A DNA stretch of 18,440 bases from assembly GCA_003567575.1 (NCBI GenBank), contig PWZG01000112.1, positions 1 through 18,440 on the forward strand. The letters are read 5' to 3'. The notes under the pieces are model-generated. The model saw nothing but the letters and a program-made list of their open reading frames with translations, did no database searches and was not told where the DNA came from. Shown here piece by piece: positions 1 through 6,941 of this stretch. The position numbers and the translations under genes were made by a program. The DNA comes from PVC group bacterium. GTDB lineage: Bacteria > Verrucomicrobiota > Kiritimatiellia > CAIKKV01 > PXCX01. Position 1 is the first letter of the stretch; every line of letters begins with the position of its first letter.

Positions 1-34
1 CCCTCTCCCTCTGGGAGAGGGCCGGGGTGAGGGT
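1..34. repeat. REP-like palindromic intergenic element (possibly cut by the window edge)
   Basis: Bases 1-9 (CCCTCTCCC) and 13-21 (GGGAGAGGG) are perfect reverse complements with a TCT loop, giving a 9-bp hairpin. A G-rich tail, CCGGGGTGAGGGT, follows at 22-34. This hairpin-plus-tail layout is typical of widespread intergenic REP-type elements. There is no T-tract after the stem, so it is not a convincing intrinsic terminator. It may begin before the window. Confidence 0.6.
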
Positions 35-76
35 TGGCGAAGCCATTAGATTAAATAGAATCTCAGGGGGAACTAA

Positions 77-871
77 ATGCAACATCATATCGATCAAAAA
101 ATGTTTCATGTGGAAATCTTGACGCCCAAACAGAATTCGGTGAAATTGGAGGACGATCTCGAAAAATTCGCCGTCAAATTCCAAACGGTTGTCGATCATG
201 GATATATCGCCTGTATAACCGACAACCCCATGGGTATGCTGAGTTTCCAGGCGACCGAAATTCTGCCGGAACTTGAATTGGCGACGCCCGCCGAACAAGT
301 GCTGATTCATTTGAACACGTTCCATACGAAACCGGCGCTGGATGAAATCCTGACCAAAAGCATCGATTTGGGATTGAAATATCTACTTATCATCTCCGGC
401 GACGGCAGTGAGCGACTGCCCAAGCTGACGCCGGAATCGATTGGCGCGCCGGTGAATACCGTGACATCGGTGGAACTGCTGGATTATATACGCCGTGAAT
501 ATCCCGGTCGCTTCAATTGCGGAGTGGCGTTCAATCCGTACGAGCCGCCGGATCACGAACTGGAAAAAATGCGCCGCAAAATTGACGCGGGCGCCGAGTT
601 TATCATTACCCAGCCGGTTATCGGACGGGACGAACGCGTGCTGCAATTGAAGGATTTCGGTGTGCCGGTTATTATAGACGCCTGGATGTCGAAAAAACTA
701 CACTTGCTATCTGAATGCGTCGGTTATACCATTGCTGAAGACACGCCGTACGATCCGCTCGGAAATTTGCGAGACTTGAGACGGTATTATCCGGATTGGG
801 GCATTTATCTGGCGCTGCTGGGTTTTAAAACCCAATTGCCGCTCCTTTCCGAAATCTGGACGACGCCATAG
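77..871 (+). CDS. Methylenetetrahydrofolate reductase-like protein (divergent MetF family)
   Basis: This 264-residue protein looks like a compact member of the MetF/MTHFR TIM-barrel family, whose usual members reduce 5,10-methylene-THF to 5-methyl-THF using a flavin. Visible family-like blocks are ITDNPMG near residue 48, LIHLNTFHTKPALDEIL followed by GLKYLLIISGDG (about residues 91-110), and a KIDAGAEFIITQPVI segment near residue 165-180, matching the 'K-x-D-AGA-x-F-x-x-TQ' block of MTHFRs. It is shorter than typical MetF (about 290 residues) and lacks the usual glycine-rich N-terminal block, so it may be a divergent or accessory form. The ATG at 77 follows a good ribosome binding site, AGGGGG at 65-70, with 6-nt spacing. 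folD lies directly downstream, which supports a role in folate one-carbon metabolism. The exact reaction is inferred. Confidence 0.7.
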   Translation: MQHHIDQKMFHVEILTPKQNSVKLEDDLEKFAVKFQTVVDHGYIACITDNPMGMLSFQATEILPELELATPAEQVLIHLNTFHTKPALDEILTKSIDLGLKYLLIISGDGSERLPKLTPESIGAPVNTVTSVELLDYIRREYPGRFNCGVAFNPYEPPDHELEKMRRKIDAGAEFIITQPVIGRDERVLQLKDFGVPVIIDAWMSKKLHLLSECVGYTIAEDTPYDPLGNLRDLRRYYPDWGIYLALLGFKTQLPLLSEIWTTP

Positions 872-940
872 ATCTTGCGCGATGAGCGTACGGCGGATAA
901 CCAAACTTCTGACAACAACGTTAATTGCAAAGGATGGTTT

Positions 941-1819
941 ATGACCGCTCGAATACTTGACGGCAAACGCATTGCCGCCGAAATGCGTGAGGAGATGCGC
1001 CGGGAGGTTGCCGGCCTCGCGGCCCGCCGGATCGTTCCAGGCCTGGCTGTGGTGCTCGTGGGCGACGATCCGGCGTCGCGGTCGTACGTTGCCGCCAAGG
1101 AAAAAGCATGTGCCGAAGCCGGTATGTTTTCCGACGATAACCGGCTTCCGGCGACGACCACACAGGACGAATTGCTTGCGCTTATCGCACGGCTGAATCG
1201 CGATCCACGTATCCACGGAATTCTGGTGCAATTGCCGTTGCCGCGCCATATTCAAGAGGATGCCGTGCTGCTGGCCATCGATCCGGACAAGGATGTGGAC
1301 GGGTTCCATCCGGTCAACGTAGGGCGCATGATCGCCGGGCAACGGACGTTTCTTCCATGTACGCCGCACGGCGTCCTGCATATGCTGGCGCGCAGCGGCA
1401 TAACCATCGAGGGCTCGCATGCCGTCATCGTCGGACGCAGCCAGATCGTCGGCAAACCGCTGGCCAATCTGCTGATGCGTAAGGATACATTGGGCAATGC
1501 AACGGTGACAGTATGCCATACCCGTAGCCGGGATATCGCGGCGCTGACCCGTCAGGCGGATATTGTTGTCGCCGCTGCCGGCCAACCGAATACGATTACG
1601 GCGGACATGGTGCGCGACGGCGCCGTAGTCATCGATGTCGGAGTAAACCGGGTTGCCGATGCCACCCGCAAAAGCGGATATCGTCTCGTCGGCGATGTCG
1701 ATTTCGAGGCCGTAAGCAAAAAAGCCTCATGGATTACGCCGGTTCCCGGCGGTGTCGGCCCGATGACGATCACCATGTTGCTTTATAACACGATCGAATC
1801 AGCACGGCGTCACGCATGA
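941..1819 (+). CDS. folD: Bifunctional methylenetetrahydrofolate dehydrogenase / methenyltetrahydrofolate cyclohydrolase
   Basis: FolD interconverts 5,10-methylene-THF, 5,10-methenyl-THF and 10-formyl-THF in the cytosol with NAD(P). The 292-residue length is normal. Catalytic landmarks sit one residue before their E. coli positions: Y49 and K53 in SYVAAKEKAC, and D120 in DVDGFHPVNVGR. The PCTPHG block (139-144), the dinucleotide-binding segment VIVGRSQIVGKP (about 162-173) and the C-terminal PGGVGPMT motif are all present. The frame is open upstream to a TTG at 875, but the ATG at 941 is chosen because it gives the standard FolD N-terminus (MTARILDGK) and follows AAAGGATGG. The gene lies 69 nt downstream of the MetF-like gene and is probably cotranscribed with it. 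Confidence 0.96.
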   Translation: MTARILDGKRIAAEMREEMRREVAGLAARRIVPGLAVVLVGDDPASRSYVAAKEKACAEAGMFSDDNRLPATTTQDELLALIARLNRDPRIHGILVQLPLPRHIQEDAVLLAIDPDKDVDGFHPVNVGRMIAGQRTFLPCTPHGVLHMLARSGITIEGSHAVIVGRSQIVGKPLANLLMRKDTLGNATVTVCHTRSRDIAALTRQADIVVAAAGQPNTITADMVRDGAVVIDVGVNRVADATRKSGYRLVGDVDFEAVSKKASWITPVPGGVGPMTITMLLYNTIESARRHA

Positions 1820-1823
1820 AATC

Positions 1824-1864
1824 AGTAGCATCCCATAGGGATGCGGAATGTCGGAATGATGGAA
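1824..1864. repeat. Dispersed 41-nt intergenic hairpin repeat, copy 1
   Basis: It starts 5 nt after the folD stop codon. Bases 1828-1834 (GCATCCC) and 1838-1844 (GGGATGC) form a perfect 7-bp stem with an ATA loop, followed by GGAATG and a T/G/A-rich tail. An ungapped second copy lies at 18307-18347, just after dnaJ, with 33 of 41 bases identical by hand count. The stem is not followed by a T-run. A REP- or MITE-like mobile repeat is likely. The remaining bases to 1968 show no gene or clear promoter. Confidence 0.7.
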
Positions 1865-1968
1865 ACTGATGCAAATCCAACGATTACGTTTTCAGCGTTA
1901 GGCATCGCACCCATTTTCCATTGCATCTTTCCACCCCGCTTCCACTGGCAAATCAACCGGGGACGAGA

Positions 1969-4428
1969 GTGAAGGCGCGGTTCTTCGGTAGTGGCCGCGA
2001 CGCCTTGGGTAAAAGCTATTGGCTGACGGCCATTCTGGCGCTTGCGTCAATTATGGGTATGGGGTTTGTGAGCGGATGCCGTCGCGATGATGCGCCGAAG
2101 ACGGCGCCGGAACCGGACGCAGCGTTTGTAGCGGTGACATTTGCGCACGGTTTAAAAGCATTGACCAATGTGATGGCCTTTGCCGATACACCGACGGGAC
2201 GGTCGGGCAGGATAACGCATGAAGGTTTGTATCCCGATCCGGTTGTGAGCAACGGCTGGACGGAGGTTGCCGGATTGCGCGGACCGGGATGTATCCAGCG
2301 CATCTGGAGCAATGCCGATCCGACACTGCAATGGCGCTTCTATTTCGATAACGAGCCATTGCCGCGACTGGAACTTGGAACACGGGAATTATTCGGCGGC
2401 GAAATACCTTTTATGCCGCCGTTGGCCGATTCGGTCAATGGCGGCCGGGTAACGTATGTGCCGTTACCCTATGCGCAATCGTTACGCATCGCGATAGGCG
2501 GCGCCGATACGGCAACGCTTTCAAACACATCCGTCCAAGTCGATTATCGTGCGTACGATGCGGAGGATGTAACCGTGGAATCTTTTCGTGGCGAATTAAG
2601 TGCGTACGAACGTGCGATCTTAGATAACGTGCGCAACGCATGGCAGGATATGACCGGTCTCCTGCGTGACGCCGGCGATGCGTGCGGACCGTCGCAAGCA
2701 CACTATCTGCGGCCCGGCGAAACCGTGGTCTGGCTGGACGAACAGGGACCGGGAACTCTGCGGGCATTCCGGTTGCGCTTGACGTTTCCCGACGAATTAA
2801 CCGTGTTGGACAGGGCTCGCATGCTGCGGGCGCTGGTTCTTCGCTTTACCTGGGATGACGCCGGATATCCGTCGGTCGATGTTCCGTTAGGCGATTTTTT
2901 CGTGAATGCCGTGCGGCCAAGCCGATTCGCGTCGTTGCCGATGGGATACGTCGACGGCCGCTATGTCTGCCGGTTCCCGATGCCGTTTCAACGGGCAGCA
3001 CGCGCGGAATTGCGAAACGACGGTAAAGCACCGGTCATACTGCATGCGGCCGGACGGCTGGACAACCGACCCATGCCGCGGCGCCGACGCAACTATTTTC
3101 ATGCCGGCTGGCAAACGATGACGGATGATGAAGGCGATTTCGATGTATTGCAGACGGGACTGCCCGGGACCGCCGGTCTACCGACCGGCGCCATTGAGGA
3201 GACCGACGGCAATGGTTTGCGTACGGCGGCATCCGGTCATCTGGCGGGAACCATGCTGCATATCACCGGGATGTCGAACGATGCATGGCCGATATTCGAC
3301 GCAATCGATACGGTCACGTTGTACGACGAAACTCATACCGTGTTGAGAGGAACCGGACTGGCAGCGGCGTTCAATGCCGGCGGATGGTCTCCCGGTTTGT
3401 TCCATCAACCCATGGCCGGCCTGGTGGAGACAGCGCCGATTCGGGCACAAGGCTATCGCTGGTTTCTAACGGATCGCGTGCCGTTCGAAAACGGAATCGA
3501 TTATCGTTGGACGTTTGCGCATACGCCACCGGCGCGCCGGTCGCTGGCTGCCACTGCGTACTGGTATCAGTCGCGGCCGCAACCAGTGAATGAATTGCCA
3601 TCGTTACCGGAACGACAACCTCCGGCCGACCCGTTGGACAAGCTGACGATCATGTGTGCGCTTTTCGAGATCGAACGTATCGGTCATGACGATGAAGCGC
3701 GCGATCGGGCCGTCGAATATTACGAACGCTATCCGAATTCGATTATGGCGGACTTTCTGCGTATCCGGGCATTGGCATACGAGGAACGGTTGTCGGGATA
3801 TGCCAAGGTCAAGGATCTTTACGAAACGATTTTGCAGCGTGTCCGGGGAACCGCCGTGGGCCGGGAACTGGACCGGCTGAAATGGTTTCACGGCGGCAAG
3901 GATCACGGTCTGTTCGCGACGCAGATCAACGGTCGGTTCCGGTCCTATCTTAATGGCGAGCGTGTTGAGCAAGGCGATAATCCCACCGCGCTGGTAGCCC
4001 GTCCCGTCCGGCTGCAACCAGGAACCAATGTGATAACGGTCAAAGTCGTTCCCAATAAACCCGATGCCTGGATGTCGTTGTATCTGCAAACGCATTATAC
4101 CAATATTGTTTCCGGTAAGGATTGGGAATTCGCGCGAAGCAAACCGTCGGATTGGCCGGCCGCCGATTGCCCTGAAACCACATGGTATCCGGTCGCCGAA
4201 GTCCAGCGCTTTCCCTTGCCGCGCTGGTGGCGGTTGACTCCCAATATCTTCCCTTATATGCAAAGCGGAAATCAACTGGTATTGCCCTGGCGGGGACCGG
4301 GATGGACCGAACCGCCGTTCGAAGAAACGTATTTCCGGAAAACATTCGTATTGCCCGGCGATATCGAGGCGCCTGACAAACCGCTGCCCAAACCGGTTTT
4401 GATACCGGAGAAACTCCCTGACAGATAG
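1969..4428 (+). CDS. Lipoprotein with duplicated DUF2961 (GH172-like) modules and C-terminal repeat and beta-rich domains
   Basis: The 819-residue product starts with a lipoprotein signal: a hydrophobic stretch (about residues 18-34) and lipobox VSGC with the acylated cysteine at 37. Residues about 70-360 contain two similar DUF2961-type units. The first has RGPGCIQRIW and WRFYFDNEPLPRLELG. The second has QGPGTLRAFRL, a 'FTWDDAGYPSVDVPLGDFF' segment and RFPMPFQRAARAEL. DUF2961 is the core of GH172 glycosidases, which form double jelly rolls. Residues about 555-625 look helical and TPR-like (EARDRAVEYYERYP), and about 640-800 resemble a carbohydrate-binding beta-sandwich. The GTG at 1969 is preferred over a TTG at 1921 because GGGGA at 1959-1963 lies 5 nt upstream. 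A role in surface glycan binding or hydrolysis is inferred; the substrate is unknown. The neighbours (folD, ilvB) give no functional hint. Confidence 0.75.
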   Translation: MKARFFGSGRDALGKSYWLTAILALASIMGMGFVSGCRRDDAPKTAPEPDAAFVAVTFAHGLKALTNVMAFADTPTGRSGRITHEGLYPDPVVSNGWTEVAGLRGPGCIQRIWSNADPTLQWRFYFDNEPLPRLELGTRELFGGEIPFMPPLADSVNGGRVTYVPLPYAQSLRIAIGGADTATLSNTSVQVDYRAYDAEDVTVESFRGELSAYERAILDNVRNAWQDMTGLLRDAGDACGPSQAHYLRPGETVVWLDEQGPGTLRAFRLRLTFPDELTVLDRARMLRALVLRFTWDDAGYPSVDVPLGDFFVNAVRPSRFASLPMGYVDGRYVCRFPMPFQRAARAELRNDGKAPVILHAAGRLDNRPMPRRRRNYFHAGWQTMTDDEGDFDVLQTGLPGTAGLPTGAIEETDGNGLRTAASGHLAGTMLHITGMSNDAWPIFDAIDTVTLYDETHTVLRGTGLAAAFNAGGWSPGLFHQPMAGLVETAPIRAQGYRWFLTDRVPFENGIDYRWTFAHTPPARRSLAATAYWYQSRPQPVNELPSLPERQPPADPLDKLTIMCALFEIERIGHDDEARDRAVEYYERYPNSIMADFLRIRALAYEERLSGYAKVKDLYETILQRVRGTAVGRELDRLKWFHGGKDHGLFATQINGRFRSYLNGERVEQGDNPTALVARPVRLQPGTNVITVKVVPNKPDAWMSLYLQTHYTNIVSGKDWEFARSKPSDWPAADCPETTWYPVAEVQRFPLPRWWRLTPNIFPYMQSGNQLVLPWRGPGWTEPPFEETYFRKTFVLPGDIEAPDKPLPKPVLIPEKLPDR

Positions 4429-4448
4429 ATTTTCGACTTGACTATAAT
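4418..4448 (+). promoter_or_regulatory. Predicted sigma70-type promoter of the ilv leader/operon
   Basis: CTGACA at 4418-4423 matches the -35 consensus at 5 of 6 positions and TATAAT at 4443-4448 is a perfect -10. The spacer is 19 nt, a little long. The -35 overlaps the end of the upstream lipoprotein gene. Transcription would begin near 4455, ahead of the leader peptide and attenuator. Confidence 0.6.
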
Positions 4449-4518
4449 CTCGCGAAAGCGTAAATTTATATCCGTTATGAAGCGATCCGGAATACCGACG
4501 GCGATGACAGCAACAAGA

Positions 4519-4617
4519 ATGACAACAGCGGTTGTTGTACCAGGCGGACAGCTTTTGCGCATCCCGCGCTTGAGACTGTCCGGTCCAGGGGGATTTTATC
4601 GACGGAAGAATTGGTAG
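4519..4617 (+). CDS. Candidate branched-chain amino acid leader peptide (ilv attenuation)
   Basis: A small open frame reads MTTAVVVPGGQLLRIPRL and continues to a TAG at 4615-4617, giving 32 residues. It contains three consecutive Val codons (4531-4539), Leu-Leu (4552-4557), Ile (4561-4563) and two further Leu codons (4570-4578). It sits between a strong -10 element and an intrinsic terminator immediately upstream of ilvB. This matches the logic of E. coli ilvB and ilvG leader peptides, in which scarce Val/Leu/Ile-tRNA stalls the ribosome. The same frame extends upstream to ATGs at 4504 and 4477 (46 residues from 4477). No candidate start has a strong ribosome binding site, so the true start is uncertain. 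Translation has not been shown. Confidence 0.6.
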   Translation: MTTAVVVPGGQLLRIPRLRLSGPGGFYRRKNW

Positions 4618-4652
4618 TTAACGAACCATTTGTATGAACGAAAAATCCCACC
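4545..4652 (+). promoter_or_regulatory. Attenuator: leader hairpin and candidate antiterminator
   Basis: Two RNA pairings can be read. A long hairpin uses CGGACAG (4545-4551) and CTGTCCG (4576-4582), a perfect 7-bp outer stem, with an inner GCGC/GCGC stem (4557-4560 with 4566-4569). A second pairing joins 4588-4597 (GGGGGATTTT) to 4642-4652 (AAAATCCCACC) by 10 base pairs with A4650 bulged. That second pairing uses bases 4648-4652, which form the 5' arm of the downstream terminator, so antiterminator and terminator are mutually exclusive. The 5' strand of the antiterminator lies inside the leader-peptide frame. Confidence 0.6.
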
Positions 4653-4677
4653 CCGGCCTCGGAGGTGGTTTTTTTTT
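4647..4677 (+). terminator. Intrinsic terminator (attenuator) upstream of ilvB
   Basis: CCACC (4648-4652) pairs with GGTGG (4664-4668), continued by CCG/CGG (4653-4655 with 4660-4662) with A4663 bulged and a GCCT loop. Nine T residues follow at 4669-4677. It ends 17 nt before the ilvB start codon, so it acts on the operon mRNA and is not the end of the preceding gene. Confidence 0.8.
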
Positions 4678-4694
4678 GAAGTGAGGAGACAAGA

Positions 4695-6413
4695 ATGCGA
4701 ACCGGAGCACAATGTATAATCGATGGATTGCAGCAGGCGGGTGTCGACCGTATATTCGGTATTCCCGGCGGAACAGTGCTGGATATTTTCGCCCTTCTTT
4801 ATCATGCGCCAGTCGGATTCGTCCTGGCGCGACATGAACAGGGCGCCGTTCACATGGCGGACGGCTATGCCCGCGCTTCGGGCAAGACCGGCGCCTGTAT
4901 CGTCACGTCCGGACCGGGCGCAACCAATGCCGTGACCGGTCTGGCGACAGCCAATATGGACGGTGTGCCGCTCGTCTGCATTGCCGGACAGGTGCCGTCC
5001 AGCATGATCGGCAATGATGCATTTCAGGAAGCGGATACAACCGGTATTACCCGAGGAATCACCAAGCATAATTATCTGGTGCGCGATGTGGACGATCTGC
5101 CGCGCGTTATGTGCGAAGCATTCCGGTTGGCCTCGGAAGGCAAACCCGGACCGGTTCTGATCGATGTTCCCAAGGATATTCAACGAGCGCAAACGGACGT
5201 GGTATGCGACGGGAAAACCGGGATTCGTGGCGCCAAACCGTTGCCGGATTGCAATCCCGGCATTGAGGCCCTGGCGGACGCGTTGAACCGGGCACGCAAG
5301 CCGGTGTTGTTCGTGGGTGGCGGCGTGATTGCCGGCGACGCGTCGGCGGAGCTGCTGGCCGTGGCGCATAAGGCACGGATTCCGGTGACGACGACCCTCA
5401 TGGGGCTGGGCGCGTTTCCGGAAACCGATCCGCTGTCTTTGCGAATGCTGGGCATGCACGGCAGTGTGGCCGCCAATCGCGCCGTCAGCGCGTGCGATCT
5501 GCTGGTCTCGGTCGGCGCCCGTTTCGACGATAGGGTAACAGGTAAAATCGATGAATTCGCGCCACATGCCGTGATCGCGCACATCGATATCGATCCGTCG
5601 GCGATCTCCAAGAGCGTGGCCGTGCGAATCCCGGTTGTCGGCCATGTCAAAACGGTGCTGACACGTCTGCTGGAACGGTTGGAACCCGTGACGCAACGCG
5701 AATGGATCAACGAGATTGCCGCCTGGCAGGAAGCTTATCCGTTTTCCTATGAAGTCGAAAACGGAAAACTGGCGTCGCAATATGTTGTCGAATCCATTTA
5801 TCACGCAACGCGCGGCGCGGCGACGATCGTAACCGATGTCGGCCAACATCAGATGTGGGCGGCACATCATTATAAATATACGCAACCGCGTTCGTTTATC
5901 AGTTCCGGCGGTCTGGGTACCATGGGGTTCGGGCTGCCGGCCGCCATCGGCGCCCAGTTCGCGTGTCCCGACCGTACCGTGGTGCTGATTGCCGGCGACG
6001 GCAGTATCCAGATGAACTTCCAGGAACTGGTGGTCGCGGTCGAACACCGATTGCCGATCAACGTGGTCGTGCTCAACAACGGGCATCTCGGAATGGTGCG
6101 GCAATGGCAGGAAATGTTTTATAGCCGGGAATATTCCGCGACACGCCTCGGTCAAGGCGAACGCGGCAAGAACGAACGGATTGTTCCCGGTGATAAAGAT
6201 GTTTACCTTCCGGATTTCGTTAAACTGGCCGAAGCCCATGGCGCCGCCGCCATGCGCGTGCATACGCCCGATGCGTTGCCTTCCGCGCTGCGTGATGCCA
6301 TCGCGACCGACGGCCCCGTGCTGGTCGAGTGCATGGTCAAACCGGATGAAAATGTTTACCCGATGGTGCCGCCCGGCGCGTCACTGACGGAAATGGTGCA
6401 TAGTATGGCCTGA
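4695..6413 (+). CDS. ilvB: Acetolactate synthase, large catalytic subunit
   Basis: This ThDP- and Mg-dependent enzyme condenses two pyruvates, or pyruvate with 2-oxobutyrate, in the first common step of valine, leucine and isoleucine synthesis. The length of 572 residues is typical. The catalytic glutamate is E48 in RHEQGA, followed by MADGYAR and the SGPGATN block. The ThDP/Mg motif runs from GDGS (434-437) to the paired asparagines N461-N462, and the GGLGTMGFGLPAA block precedes it. The ATG at 4695 follows GAGGAG at 4683-4688. The gene lies just downstream of the attenuator terminator and 24 nt upstream of ilvN, its regulatory subunit. Leader-peptide attenuation is inferred. Confidence 0.97.
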   Translation: MRTGAQCIIDGLQQAGVDRIFGIPGGTVLDIFALLYHAPVGFVLARHEQGAVHMADGYARASGKTGACIVTSGPGATNAVTGLATANMDGVPLVCIAGQVPSSMIGNDAFQEADTTGITRGITKHNYLVRDVDDLPRVMCEAFRLASEGKPGPVLIDVPKDIQRAQTDVVCDGKTGIRGAKPLPDCNPGIEALADALNRARKPVLFVGGGVIAGDASAELLAVAHKARIPVTTTLMGLGAFPETDPLSLRMLGMHGSVAANRAVSACDLLVSVGARFDDRVTGKIDEFAPHAVIAHIDIDPSAISKSVAVRIPVVGHVKTVLTRLLERLEPVTQREWINEIAAWQEAYPFSYEVENGKLASQYVVESIYHATRGAATIVTDVGQHQMWAAHHYKYTQPRSFISSGGLGTMGFGLPAAIGAQFACPDRTVVLIAGDGSIQMNFQELVVAVEHRLPINVVVLNNGHLGMVRQWQEMFYSREYSATRLGQGERGKNERIVPGDKDVYLPDFVKLAEAHGAAAMRVHTPDALPSALRDAIATDGPVLVECMVKPDENVYPMVPPGASLTEMVHSMA

Positions 6414-6437
6414 ATCATCAGAACAGGGGGAACAGAT

Positions 6438-6941
6438 ATGAAAAAACATACGCTTACTCTGAATGTCGATAATCAACCCGGCGTGCTGGCGAGGATCGTC
6501 GGACTGATATCCGGTCGCGGCTATAATATCGAGACGCTTAACGTCGGGCCCACCCAGAATCCGGAAGTATCCCGGATGACGATGCAGGTTCCCGGCGATG
6601 ACCGGGTGCTCGAACAGGTCACCCGGCAACTGGCGAAACTCGTCGATGTACGCTCCGTGATCGATCTGACCAAGCGCAATTTTGTTAATCGCGAGCTGTT
6701 GCTGATAAAAGTTGCCGCACCCCGCGAATGCCGCTCGGAAATCATCGAGCTGGTGGGATTGTTCGACGGCAAAATCATTGCGGTCCATAACGCTGAAATG
6801 GTGCTTCAGGTGGCCGGCGACAAGGATAAATTGCACGCGTTGCTTGCCCTGCTCGAACCGATGGGCATTCTGGATCTGGTACGCACCGGGGTGATCGCCA
6901 TCGAAAACGAGTCCTGCAATCGGGGAGCCGATGATGAATGA
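6438..6941 (+). CDS. ilvN: Acetolactate synthase, small regulatory subunit
   Basis: The 167-residue ACT-domain protein binds the IlvB catalytic subunit, stimulates it and in this family confers valine feedback inhibition. The N-terminal ACT domain contains DNQPGVLARIVGLISGRGYNIETL, close to the effector-binding loop of IlvH/IlvN, followed by NPEVSRMTM. The C-terminal half (RELLLIKVAAP to GVIAIENES) is the second ACT-like domain, so this is the long form of the subunit. AGGGGG at 6425-6430 lies 7 nt before the ATG. The 3' end overlaps the leuA start, so translation of the two is probably coupled. The symbol ilvH would be equally acceptable. Confidence 0.96.
   Translation: MKKHTLTLNVDNQPGVLARIVGLISGRGYNIETLNVGPTQNPEVSRMTMQVPGDDRVLEQVTRQLAKLVDVRSVIDLTKRNFVNRELLLIKVAAPRECRSEIIELVGLFDGKIIAVHNAEMVLQVAGDKDKLHALLALLEPMGILDLVRTGVIAIENESCNRGADDE

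Noticed and set aside
4393..4409. CCGGT/ACCGG hairpin at the end of the lipoprotein gene
   Set aside because: Five bp with no T-tract and located inside coding sequence; not a terminator.
4596..6263. Long open frame (555 codons) on the minus strand opposite ilvB
   Set aside because: It mirrors ilvB, has no recognisable motifs, is rich in His/Arg as expected for antisense of a GC-rich gene, and the plus-strand frame is unambiguous acetolactate synthase.
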